In this document: piece by piece, positions 54,049 to 62,538 of the stretch
Layout of the letters: each line of letters begins with the position of its first letter
Numbering within the stretch: the stretch's first letter is position 1
Origin: Hymenobacter rigui
Lineage (GTDB): Bacteria > Bacteroidota > Bacteroidia > Cytophagales > Hymenobacteraceae
Direction: 5' to 3'
Length of the DNA stretch: 64,000 bases
Assembly: GCF_003944715.1 (NCBI RefSeq)
Contig: NZ_RWIT01000006.1
Location: 1 to 64,000 of the forward strand
The notes under the pieces: model-generated
The model's database searches: none
Told to the model about the DNA's origin: nothing
The model's input: only the letters and a program-made list of their open reading frames with translations
Position numbers and translations under genes: made by a program

Positions 54049-55020
54049 TTACTGCTCCCGCTCCAGCAGCTGCAGGGCCAGCTGGTGCAGGGGCTGTTTA
54101 CGCGTTTCGGGGGCCGCCACGCGCTCCAGGTGCTGCAGGGCATCGAGGAAGTGGCGGTTGATGAGTTCTTCCGTCTGGGGGCGAATTTCAAGCTCATCGT
54201 AGATGGCACGCACAGCCTGCACCTTGGCGTCAGCATCCGTAACGGGCTGGCCGATGTGGCGGGCCATAGTGGCGCGCTGGGCGGCATTGGCCTGGGCCTG
54301 GGCGGTGAGCAGGAGGTAAGTCTTTTTGTCGCTGAGAATGTCGCCACCCACGCGCTTACCGAAGGTGGCTGTGTCGCCGTACACGTCCAGCAGGTCGTCG
54401 CGGAGTTGGAAGGCCACTCCGATACCTACCCCAAACTGGCGCAGGTGGTCGGCATCCTCGCGGGAAGCGCCGGCCAGCAGAGCGCCCAGTTCCAGAGCGA
54501 AGCCCAACAGCACGGCCGTCTTGAGCCGGATCATGTCCAGGTATTGCTCAATACTGACTTCGGTCTCGGTTTCGAAGTTCATGTCCCACTGCTGGCCTTC
54601 GCACACCTCGGCGGCGGTCTGGGAGAAGCGGCGCAGCACGTGAGCCAGCAAGTGCGGGGGCACGTCCAGGAACATTTCGTAGGCCCGCACCAGCATCACG
54701 TCGCCGGAGAGGATGGCCACGTTGGGGTTCCACTTTTCGTGCACGGTGGCCTGGCCCCGGCGCAGGGGTGCCTGGTCCATCAGGTCGTCGTGGATCAGGG
54801 TGAAGTTATGGAAGACTTCGGTAGCCAGGGCGGGCTTCACCACGGCGTCGAGGTCGTCGGTGAAGAGGTGGGCCCCGAGCAGGGTAAGCAGGGGCCGGAT
54901 GCGCTTTCCGCCCAGGGCCATGATGTAGCGGATGGGCTCGTAGAGGGTGGTGGGCTGCTCGCCGTAGGAGAGGCCCGCGAGGCCGGCCGAGAGTTTACTG
55001 GTGAAGAAAGAAAGATCCAC
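54049..55020 (-). CDS. Polyprenyl (geranylgeranyl/farnesyl-type) diphosphate synthase
   Basis: 323 residues from a GTG start at 55020, chosen because homologues begin shortly before a helix of this type (LSFFTSKLSAGL). First Asp-rich motif is DDLMD near 79 and second is DDLLD near 207; also GGKRIRPLL. It makes an isoprenoid diphosphate, which could feed the GGGP synthase encoded at 11.8 kb. Chain length cannot be read confidently. Divergent from the TonB-domain gene. Confidence 0.9.
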   Translation of the reverse strand: MDLSFFTSKLSAGLAGLSYGEQPTTLYEPIRYIMALGGKRIRPLLTLLGAHLFTDDLDAVVKPALATEVFHNFTLIHDDLMDQAPLRRGQATVHEKWNPNVAILSGDVMLVRAYEMFLDVPPHLLAHVLRRFSQTAAEVCEGQQWDMNFETETEVSIEQYLDMIRLKTAVLLGFALELGALLAGASREDADHLRQFGVGIGVAFQLRDDLLDVYGDTATFGKRVGGDILSDKKTYLLLTAQAQANAAQRATMARHIGQPVTDADAKVQAVRAIYDELEIRPQTEELINRHFLDALQHLERVAAPETRKQPLHQLALQLLEREQ

Positions 55021-55106
55021 GAATGGCGGGGTCAAGGTTGAGACAGGCAAGGTACGGCGGCTTAGGGGAAGGTATGAAAGCAGGACCGGGCTACCACCGG
55101 GCCGCG

Positions 55107-55114
55107 TACTTTCG
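55107..55114 (+). promoter_or_regulatory. -7 box for the TonB-domain gene
   Basis: TACTTTCG about 45 bases upstream of the ATG at 55159; -33 unclear. Confidence 0.4.
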
Positions 55115-55158
55115 GGTTGACTTCCCGCGTTCAGCAACCAGACAATTTTCACTAGGCT

Positions 55159-55651
55159 ATGGTTACTGCTACCTACCTCCTGGCCGTCGGGTTGTTGCTA
55201 CTGACTGCCGCCCCAACCCACGCCCAGAATTCCTACAACTGGTGGGATGCCCGGCCGGCCGCCCCCATTACGCCCCCTCCCCGGCCCGCCCCCAAACCGG
55301 CTGCCCCTGCCGCCCCTACTCCTTCACTAGTTATCGACTCGCTGCCGCTTACCACGGGCAAGTACACCTACGTGGAGGTGATGCCGGCTTTCCCCGGCGG
55401 GCAGGAGAACATGCTGAACTTTCTCCGAAAAAAACTGCAACGCCCCCGCGGCCCGCGGCAGGGTACTGGTGAACCTGGTTGTGTCTGCTACGGGTGAGGT
55501 AACCGAGGTACAGGTAGCACCCGGTCATGGCCTCTCCCCGGCCTACGATGCCGCCGCCGTGGAGTGTGTGCGCCGGCTGCCCCGGTTCATGCCCGGCCGG
55601 CGCGAGGGCAAGCCGGTGCCCATGGCCCTTACCATCCCAGTGAATTTCTGA
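55159..55651 (+). pseudogene. Frameshifted TonB C-terminal-domain protein
   Basis: The first frame gives a signal peptide (ending AHAQ), a Pro-rich linker and the start of a TonB C-terminal domain (YTYVEVMPAFPGGQENMLNFLRKKLQ), then turns into unrelated sequence. The rest of the domain (RVLVNLVVSATGEVTEVQVAPGHGLSPAYDAAAVE, GRREGKPVPMALTIPVNF) continues in the +1 frame. The break lies at or just after the A7 run 55428-55434. Either it is a true frameshift mutation, a programmed or transcriptional slippage site, or a sequencing error. The segment between the two parts is also shorter than usual. Confidence 0.78.
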
Positions 55652-55667
55652 GCCCAGCACGCCGCAG

Positions 55668-55707
55668 CAAAAAGCCCCTGCCATCAACCGATGCCAGGGG
55701 CTTTTGA
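55668..55707. terminator. Terminator between the TonB-domain gene and RNase R gene
   Basis: Stem AAAAGCCCCTG/CAGGGGCTTTT (55670-55680 with 55695-55705) with an inner CATC/GATG pair. Confidence 0.85.
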
Positions 55708-55720
55708 ATAGGTCGAAACC

Positions 55721-55769
55721 TGTCATGCTGAAAAGGACGGATTGCTTCGGCTCTGCCTCGCAATGACCA
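55721..55769. repeat. REP-like element
   Basis: Begins TGTCATGCTGAAAAGGACGG, then ATTGCTTCGG and CTCGCAATGACC, like the repeats at 3969 and 61409. Sits just past the RNase R stop codon. Confidence 0.55.
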
Positions 55770-55773
55770 GCCG

Positions 55774-58317
55774 TTACCGGCGGCGCTTATTGCCGCTACC
55801 GCCCGACTTGCCGCCGCCGCCGGGGCGGCCGCCTTTGCTGCTCTTCTCGGGGCGGTAGCCGCGGCGGCTTTCCCGGCCGGCGGCGCGTTCCTCCTGCTCC
55901 CGGCGCTTCACCGAATCGGGGCGGTTGTCTACCAGCTCGAAGTCGATGGTACGGTCCAGCAGGTTGGCCGATTTCACCACCACCTGCAGCTCGTCGCCGA
56001 ACTGGATGATGCGCTTGGAGTTCTTACCCACGAGGCGGTAGTTATCCTTGTCCAGCTCGAAGTAGTCGCCGGGGATGTCGCTCACGCGCACCATGCCTTC
56101 GCACTTGTTCTCCTCGATTTCCACGTACAGGCCCCACTCCGTCAGGCCCGATACCACGCCGGTAAACTGGTCGCCGATGCGGTCCTGCAGGAACTCCACC
56201 TGCTTGTATTTGATGCTGGCGCGCTCGGCATTGGCGGCCAGCTTCTCGCGCTCCGAGGAGTGCTTGCACTCCTCCTCAATGGGCTCCACCTCCATGTTCT
56301 TGCCACCCTCCAGGTAATGCTCCAGCAGGCGGTGGGCCATCATGTCGGGGTAGCGGCGGATGGGCGAGGTGAAGTGCGAGTAGTGCTCGAAAGCCAGGCC
56401 GAAGTGCCCGCGCGGGTCGGTGGTATAGGTGGCCTTGGCCATAGTCCGGATGGCCAGCGTCTGGATGACGTTCTGCTCGGGGCGGCCCACTACCTCACTG
56501 CTCAAATCGTTCAGCTCGGCACTTAGCTTCTTAGGGTTGGAGAGGTCCAGCTGGTGGCCGAACTTCTGGGCGAAGAGGGCAAAGTTCTGGAGGCGGTCCT
56601 CGTCGGGAGCATCGTGCACGCGGTACACCATGGTCAGGCGGGGCTTGCGGGGCTTGAGCTTGAACACGAACTCAGCCACCTTGCGGTTGGCCAGCAGCAT
56701 GAACTCCTCAATCATCTTGTGGGCATCCTTGCGCTCCTTCACATACACGCCCAGGGGCTTACCATCGGCGTCCAGCTTGAACTTGACCTCCTGGGTTTCG
56801 AAGCTGATGGCACCCTGCTTGAAGCGCTGCGCACAGAGCTTTTTGGCAATGCTGTTCATCAGTTGAATCTCCTGGGTATAGTCAGCCTCCAACCCTTCGA
56901 TGCGCTCCTGGGCATCTTCGTAGGCGAAGCGGCGGTCGGAGTGAATGATGGTTTTGCCGAACCAGGAACTGTAGAGCTTGCCGTTCTCGTCCAGCTCAAA
57001 CACGGCCGAGAAGGTGAGCTTGTCCTCGTTGGGGCGCAGGGAGCAGAGGCCGTTGCTGAGGCGCTCAGGCAGCATAGGAATCACGCGGTCCACCAGATAC
57101 ACGGAAGTAGCGCGGTAGCGGGCCTCTTTCTCCAGGGCCATACCGGAGCGCACGTAGTGGGTCACGTCGGCAATGTGCACGCCAATTTCCCAGTGCCCGT
57201 TTTCGAGCCGCTGAATGCTGAGGGCATCGTCGAAGTCCTTGGCATCGGCGGGGTCAATGGTGAAGGTGGTGATGTGGCGGAAGTCGCGGCGGCGCTCTAT
57301 CTCGCTCTGCGGGATTTCCAGCGGAATGCTTTCCGACTCCTCTTCCACCTCGGCGGGGAATTCAAACGGCAGCCCGAACTCAGCCATGATGGCATTGATT
57401 TCGGCTTCGTTCTGGCCGGCCTTGCCGAAGCTGCGCTTAACCTCACCCACCGGCAAATTGCCGGTGTCGCCATCCGGAAACTCGGTGATATGCACCAGCA
57501 CCTTGTCGCCATGCTGGGCGCCGTGCAACTGTTCCTCGGGCACCATCACTTCAAAGTACACCTTGCGGTTGTCGGGCTTCACGAAGCCTACCGGGCCCTG
57601 CATATACAGGCGACCTACCAGCTCAGGGCGCACCCGGTTGGTTACTTCCAGCACGTCGCCCACTGGCTTGCCGTCGCGGGAGCCGCGCAGGCGCAGGCGC
57701 ACCGTATCGCCGTGCATGGCAAACTTGAGGCGGTCGGTAAACACGCGCACGTCCTGCTCGCTTTCCTCCGAAATCACGAAGGCGTAGGAAGAGGTAGCCA
57801 GGGCCACGGTGCCCGTAATAATGTCGCCGCCCCCATCAGGACGGTGACGGCGGAAGGAATTGGTGGGGTCGTCGGCATTGGCGAAGTCGAACCCCGCCTC
57901 GCGGCGGCGGTGCACCACGGGGTCCTGGCCAAATTCTGTTTCCATGGGCCGGCCGGCGCGACGGTTGGTGGCGGCAAATGGTTCCCGCTCGTTACGGCGC
58001 GTTTTACGGCCGCTGGCGGGCTCCGTAGCGGCGTGGGCAGCATTGGCATCCGAGAGGCGGTACTCGTCGTTCTGCAGCAGCGTGAGCAGGCCTTTTTGCT
58101 TCAGGCTTTTCAGGTGAGCGAAGATGTCGTCGCGCTGCTCTTTGGTAGTCACGCCCAGGCGGCGGGAAAGCTGGCGGTAAGACAGGATCTTGCCGGGGTT
58201 GTCGCGGAAGATGCGGAACACGAGGTCCTGGGAAATGGAGGGCGCCACAGCTTCACTGCGGCGGGCTGCCTTCGCGCGGGAGGCGCGGGGGGCGGCGGGT
58301 TCGTCTTTTTCTTTCAT
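55774..58317 (-). CDS. rnr: Ribonuclease R
   Basis: 847 residues. An N-terminal winged helix (about 25-95), a linker rich in charged residues, cold-shock-type OB domains (about 165-310), the RNB catalytic domain (DPADAKDFDDALSIQRL near 360) and a C-terminal S1 domain (about 700-790), followed by a basic Gly/Lys/Arg tail. A 3'-5' exonuclease for structured RNA. The start MKEKDEPAAP is supported by a charged family-like N-terminus. Confidence 0.95.
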   Translation of the reverse strand: MKEKDEPAAPRASRAKAARRSEAVAPSISQDLVFRIFRDNPGKILSYRQLSRRLGVTTKEQRDDIFAHLKSLKQKGLLTLLQNDEYRLSDANAAHAATEPASGRKTRRNEREPFAATNRRAGRPMETEFGQDPVVHRRREAGFDFANADDPTNSFRRHRPDGGGDIITGTVALATSSYAFVISEESEQDVRVFTDRLKFAMHGDTVRLRLRGSRDGKPVGDVLEVTNRVRPELVGRLYMQGPVGFVKPDNRKVYFEVMVPEEQLHGAQHGDKVLVHITEFPDGDTGNLPVGEVKRSFGKAGQNEAEINAIMAEFGLPFEFPAEVEEESESIPLEIPQSEIERRRDFRHITTFTIDPADAKDFDDALSIQRLENGHWEIGVHIADVTHYVRSGMALEKEARYRATSVYLVDRVIPMLPERLSNGLCSLRPNEDKLTFSAVFELDENGKLYSSWFGKTIIHSDRRFAYEDAQERIEGLEADYTQEIQLMNSIAKKLCAQRFKQGAISFETQEVKFKLDADGKPLGVYVKERKDAHKMIEEFMLLANRKVAEFVFKLKPRKPRLTMVYRVHDAPDEDRLQNFALFAQKFGHQLDLSNPKKLSAELNDLSSEVVGRPEQNVIQTLAIRTMAKATYTTDPRGHFGLAFEHYSHFTSPIRRYPDMMAHRLLEHYLEGGKNMEVEPIEEECKHSSEREKLAANAERASIKYKQVEFLQDRIGDQFTGVVSGLTEWGLYVEIEENKCEGMVRVSDIPGDYFELDKDNYRLVGKNSKRIIQFGDELQVVVKSANLLDRTIDFELVDNRPDSVKRREQEERAAGRESRRGYRPEKSSKGGRPGGGGKSGGSGNKRRR

Positions 58318-58492
58318 GTAGAAAAGGGGGCCGCCAGAAGATGTCGTTTTCGCAGGCGGCGGGGTTGAATAAGTGGGAAACCGGTAGTACTACGCAGTTC
58401 CCGGAGGTAAAGTAATCCAGCCCCTAAACGGGCTTCGGAGAGATAATACGAAATATAGCGCGGAATAACTATTCCGGGGAAGAAATAGGTAG

Positions 58493-59242
58493 TTACGGTT
58501 GCGTTACGCGGGCCAGTTGGTGCAGGACAAGGGAGCCAAAATCGAGCAGGCTCCACTCCTTTAAATCGGACACTTGCCCGTCTCCTACCTCCACTACTAC
58601 CGGTTGGCCGGCGGCTGTGTACGCCACATCCAGGCTGTAAAACAAACGGGGGCGCAGCAGGTCAAGTACCGGCTGCAGCTCATTGGGCAGCAGGGCAGCG
58701 GCAGCACCGTAGGCCACGCCGCTCACCACAAAGAAGCGCCGCTCGGAACCAGCCTGCAACTGAGTGAACTGACGTATGAACAGCAGCTCTGTGGGCAATA
58801 GTTCATGCACCCGGCACAGGCGAACCCACTGCTCCGGCGAAGCTACCACAGAGTCGTCGCCAAATGATTTCACCAGCCCCTTCACGAAGTAGCGCTGACC
58901 GCCCGTGAAATCGGGCACCGTAGCGGCCGGCCCAAATACACTCGAAAAGGTGAATGATCGGATAGCGTCGTACCAACCCGAAGCCTGATGCGAAGCCAAG
59001 TAGCTGGCGGCCGATACCTGCAGGATAAACTGGGCTGCCAATAGCTCGTACTCCTCAGCTGAGAGCATCCAGCCCCGGTACACGGCAGGTTCTGTAACCG
59101 GAGAGGCCGGCCAACGACGCTGTGTTTCGCTGTCGTATAAACTTACCCTCCACCCCTGCTCCCGCACCCACGCGCATTCGGGTTCCCACAACGGATCCAC
59201 TGTGCGCACTTCGTAAGGCAGCGAGGGATAGATAACGTGCAT
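58493..59242 (-). CDS. ATP-grasp protein, R2K clade family 3 (DUF4343)
   Basis: 249 residues starting MHVIYPSLPYEVRTVDPLWEPE. C-terminal residues FYSLDVAYTAAGQPVVVEVGDGQVSDLKEW are typical of the ATP-grasp R2K group, with FVKGLVKSFGDDSVV forming the nucleotide part. This clade is mostly known from phage and contact-dependent or peptide-modification contexts; the substrate is unknown. No partner gene is adjacent. Confidence 0.78.
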   Translation of the reverse strand: MHVIYPSLPYEVRTVDPLWEPECAWVREQGWRVSLYDSETQRRWPASPVTEPAVYRGWMLSAEEYELLAAQFILQVSAASYLASHQASGWYDAIRSFTFSSVFGPAATVPDFTGGQRYFVKGLVKSFGDDSVVASPEQWVRLCRVHELLPTELLFIRQFTQLQAGSERRFFVVSGVAYGAAAALLPNELQPVLDLLRPRLFYSLDVAYTAAGQPVVVEVGDGQVSDLKEWSLLDFGSLVLHQLARVTQP

Positions 59243-59359
59243 CAGGGGGAACAGCTTACAAAGTGGAGGCACACTATTCGCGTCCTCGTGCTTAAGGCCA
59301 TTGCCCTATAACACCAGCACGAGGGAGAGCAACATACTGAATCTACAATCGGCCCGCCT

Positions 59360-61363
59360 CTACCCCCGGCTGGCTACAGCGGCGCGGATATCGGCGGGAG
59401 TATCCTTGGGAATGGCGGCCAGCAGCTGCTTCGTGTACTCGTGTTGGGGATTGGCGTAGATATCAGCGGCGGGGCCGCTTTCCACAATCCGTCCCTGGCG
59501 CATTACCAGCAACCGGTCGCTCATGAAGCGGGCCACCGACAAATCGTGGGTAATGAAGAGGTAGGTGATGCCGAACTCGCGCTTGAGGTCGTTGAGCAGA
59601 TTGAGCACCTGGGCCTGCACCGATACGTCGAGGGCCGATACGGATTCGTCGCAGATGATGCATTTGGGCTGCAGGGCCAGGGCCCGGGCAATACAGATGC
59701 GCTGGCGCTGCCCGCCGCTGAACTCGTGCGGGTAGCGCATGTAGTGTTCCTCCCGCAGGCCCACTGTGCGCAGCAGCTCCAGCACCCGGTCCTTCTGTTG
59801 TTGCCGGGTGCCACCCACACCGTGCACGCGCATGGGCTCAAGAATGGCCTCGCCCACGGTCATCATGGGGTTGAGGGCAGCGTAGGGGTCCTGGAACACC
59901 ATCTGGAACTCCCGGCGCTTCCGGCGCAGCTCTTCGGCGGGCAGCGTGGCCAGGTCCACCCCTTCAAACAGAATGCTGCCGGAAGTGGGCTCTACCAGCC
60001 GCAGCAGCGTGCGGCCAAGGGTGGTTTTGCCGCAGCCCGACTCCCCAACCAGCCCCACGGTTTCGCCAGGGTAAACCTCGAAGCTCACCCCATCCACGGC
60101 CCGCACATACTCCCTGGTACGGTTGAAAAAGCCTTTGCGAATGGGAAAGTGCACGTTCAGGTTTTCCACCTGCAGCAGCGGAGCATTGGGGTTTGTCACC
60201 GGTTGGCTGTTGGCTGGCTGATGATGAGGCTGCCCTGCATTTTCAACTTCATGTGCCGCCACCGGGCTTACTTCTTCAACCCGGGCAGCTGCACCGGCGC
60301 CATCCAGCAGCAACGGCTGCCCCGATTCCAGTCCAGGAGCTGATTCGAGGCCAAATTCCGGTTCCACAGGCCGTGAAACACCATGTTCCACGGGGAACGT
60401 TTTGGTGGTCTCAGGCCCGCTTTGAGAGGTTAAAGCAACACTTTCACCTGCAACATCCTCAGCAACTTGCGTACTGGTGGTTTGAGTGGAAATAAAGCCT
60501 CCTTCGGCCGTTTCCTGCATAAAATCTGCTACTACAGGAAGTTTTTTTCGCCCGATGGAAAGTTTTGGCCGGCACGCCAGCAGGCCCTTTGTATAGGGGT
60601 GTTGCGGATTGGTAAAAATATCCAGCACGGGGCCCTGCTCCACCACCCAGCCCCGGTACATTACCAGCACCCGGTCGGCTATTTCGGCCACCACTCCCAG
60701 GTCGTGGGTGATGAAGATGACGGCCGTCTGGTGCTGCCGGCGCAGACCGTCCATCAGGCGCAGCACCTGGGCCTGCACCGTTACGTCGAGGGCGGTGGTG
60801 GGCTCGTCGGCAATGAGGATGGCGGGGTTGCAGGCCATGGCCATAGCAATCATCACGCGCTGCTTCTGCCCGCCGCTGATTTCGTGGGGGTAGCTTTTGA
60901 ATATCTTTTCGGGCCGGGGCAGTTGAGCCATCGTGAACAGCTCGATGGTGCGGGCCTCGGCCTCTTTTTCCGTGAGCGTGGTGTGGAGGCGCAGCGCCTC
61001 CACTACCTGACTGCCGCAGGTGTACACCGGATTCAGGGAAGTCATCGGCTCCTGAAAAATCATGCTGATGTCGTTGCCCCGTACCCGCTGCAGCTGTTGG
61101 TCCGAGAGCTTCAGCAGATCCACCTCCCCCAGCGCCTCACTCTGAAACCGGGTTTCACCGCTTACAATCTGGCCAGGCGGCAGCGGAATCAGCCCCATCA
61201 GCGCCAGCGAAGTAACCGATTTACCCGAGCCCGATTCCCCCACAATGGCCAGCGTCTCGCCCCGGTGCAACTCAAAGGAAATATCCTGCACGGCCCGCGT
61301 AGTGCCGCGGTGGCTGTTGAAATCGATGGTGAGGTTGCGAACGGAGAGGATGGGCTGGGACAT
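59360..61363 (-). CDS. Fused oligopeptide/dipeptide ABC transporter ATPase (DppD-DppF-type)
   Basis: 667 residues with two complete ABC cassettes. The first (about 1-275) has Walker A GESGSGKS, signature ISGGQKQR and Walker [13 protein letters not shown]. The second (from about 395) has [16 protein letters not shown] and [12 protein letters not shown], and an oligopeptide-transport C-terminal HxYTK motif. A linker of about 110 residues, rich in Ser, Thr, Glu and Pro, connects them. No permease or binding protein gene is adjacent. Exporter-type roles are not excluded. Confidence 0.92.
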   Translation of the reverse strand: MSQPILSVRNLTIDFNSHRGTTRAVQDISFELHRGETLAIVGESGSGKSVTSLALMGLIPLPPGQIVSGETRFQSEALGEVDLLKLSDQQLQRVRGNDISMIFQEPMTSLNPVYTCGSQVVEALRLHTTLTEKEAEARTIELFTMAQLPRPEKIFKSYPHEISGGQKQRVMIAMAMACNPAILIADEPTTALDVTVQAQVLRLMDGLRRQHQTAVIFITHDLGVVAEIADRVLVMYRGWVVEQGPVLDIFTNPQHPYTKGLLACRPKLSIGRKKLPVVADFMQETAEGGFISTQTTSTQVAEDVAGESVALTSQSGPETTKTFPVEHGVSRPVEPEFGLESAPGLESGQPLLLDGAGAAARVEEVSPVAAHEVENAGQPHHQPANSQPVTNPNAPLLQVENLNVHFPIRKGFFNRTREYVRAVDGVSFEVYPGETVGLVGESGCGKTTLGRTLLRLVEPTSGSILFEGVDLATLPAEELRRKRREFQMVFQDPYAALNPMMTVGEAILEPMRVHGVGGTRQQQKDRVLELLRTVGLREEHYMRYPHEFSGGQRQRICIARALALQPKCIICDESVSALDVSVQAQVLNLLNDLKREFGITYLFITHDLSVARFMSDRLLVMRQGRIVESGPAADIYANPQHEYTKQLLAAIPKDTPADIRAAVASRG
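60361..60399. promoter_or_regulatory. Degenerate parS-like half-sites inside the ABC-linker coding region
   Basis: Within the linker-coding sequence, GTTCCAC and GTGAAACA lie 5 bases apart (60361-60380), followed by TGTTCCACGGGGAACG (60384-60399), a 14/16 match to TGTTCCACGTGGAACA. The half-site order and spacing are imperfect, so coincidence is quite possible. Confidence 0.25.
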
Positions 61364-61408
61364 GAGCTGGAATGCAGGCAAGTCAGTAAAGATACACTAC
61401 GCTTCATC

Positions 61409-61446
61409 TGTCATCCTGAGCGAAGCGAAGGACCCCATGATGCATG
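61409..61446. repeat. REP-like element
   Basis: Opens CTGTCATCCTGAGCGAAG, followed by CGAAGGACCCCATGATG, a classic Bacteroidota REP sequence. It lies between lspA and the fused ABC gene. Confidence 0.6.
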
Positions 61447-61561
61447 CACAATATCGGGGCAGAAACTTAGCCCGCAGAGGGCGTTGTGTTTCCCGCAGAG
61501 TTGTTTTAGTGGCGCAAGTACAAGTCCCTTCTTCGTAAAATCAGAATGCCAGATAAAAACG

Positions 61562-61595
61562 AAACGGCCCGCCGGATTGCTCCAACGGACCGTTT
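61562..61595 (-). terminator. Terminator of lspA
   Basis: A 10-bp stem AAACGGCCCG/CGGACCGTTT with one mismatch, ending in a T-run on the minus strand. Confidence 0.7.
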
Positions 61596-61616
61596 TCAAC
61601 TGATGCAACCAGTTTT

Positions 61617-62273
61617 CTACGCTACTTCCGAGGCTTCCGCGTCGCGGCGGGCCTGGGCGGCGGCTACATCATCAGCCGCTACCGGATGCGCCGCTTGATG
61701 GTGCGCGAAAAACCGGCTCTGGAACAGCAGAATCAGCGCCACGCCCACGAAAATGGCCGAATCGGCAATGTTGAAGATGGGCCAGAGCGAGACATGCGAG
61801 CCGCCCACCAGCGGCCAGGAAGCCGGCAGAATGCCCTCGTAGATGTCCACGTACAGCATGTCAATTACCTGCCCGTGGAACCAGGGCGTAGGGGCATTGT
61901 AGGGCGCGTTGTTGTAGATGACACCGTAGAAAATAGAGTCGATGACGTTGCCCAGGGCCCCGCCCAGAATCATGGCAATGCACACGAGCAGGCCGTTGGG
62001 GGCGCGCTGCTTCCAGAGGCGGTAGATGTAGTAGGCAATGCCCGCCACGGCTACCAGCCGGAAGCTGGTGAGCAGGATTTTGCCGTAGGGTGGCGGCAGT
62101 TCCACTCCGAAGGCCATGCCCGGATTCAGTGTGTAATGCAGCTTAAACCAGTCGCCGAGCAGCGGAATTTCCCCGGGCATCCCCATGGGCATGTAGCGGT
62201 GCACGGCCCACTTGGAGAGCTGATCAATGACGATGACCAGCAAGGCCACCAGATAGTACTTCCAGTATTTCAT
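61617..62273 (-). CDS. lspA: Lipoprotein signal peptidase II
   Basis: 218 residues starting MKYWKYYLVALLVIVIDQLSKW. Four membrane segments and the catalytic Asp pair in GNVIDSIFYG (near 111) and FNIADSAIFVG (near 170) are present. A ~45-residue Ala/His/Asp-rich cytoplasmic tail is longer than in E. coli. It cleaves lipoproteins such as the ones encoded here. It is the next gene after ileS on the same strand, as in many bacteria. Confidence 0.95.
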   Translation of the reverse strand: MKYWKYYLVALLVIVIDQLSKWAVHRYMPMGMPGEIPLLGDWFKLHYTLNPGMAFGVELPPPYGKILLTSFRLVAVAGIAYYIYRLWKQRAPNGLLVCIAMILGGALGNVIDSIFYGVIYNNAPYNAPTPWFHGQVIDMLYVDIYEGILPASWPLVGGSHVSLWPIFNIADSAIFVGVALILLFQSRFFAHHQAAHPVAADDVAAAQARRDAEASEVA

Positions 62274-62317
62274 GTGGTGTGAGGTGAGAGGCAAGAAGTG
62301 AGAAGTGAGACTTCGTG

Positions 62318-62334
62318 CCTGACACGGTGTCAGG
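62318..62334. repeat. Palindrome upstream of lspA
   Basis: CCTGACAC-G-GTGTCAGG, a perfect 8-bp dyad with one central base, in the 265-bp gap between ileS and lspA. The same gap begins with GTGAG/GTGAGA repeats like elements A and B. Confidence 0.5.
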
Positions 62335-62538
62335 AGCGGTACCTCTCCCCTCTCGTAGCACAAAGTGACGAAGATTTTTGGACTTCGCTGCGCGTGGGCG
62401 AAATCCTGCTTCAACACCGTTGGTATATGTTTTTGGTAGCTGTTTGTACCGTTTTTAACCGAAATCAGGAGCCGGTTTCGGGCTTTGTGCGCCGGTGTGC
62501 CAACCGCCGTTTCGGGGGCGGCGATTGGCTTATGAGGC

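Noticed and set aside
56554..58368. A 604-codon open frame antisense to RNase R
   Set aside because: It mirrors the codon pattern of rnr in a GC-rich gene and encodes no recognisable protein; antisense open frames are expected at this GC content.
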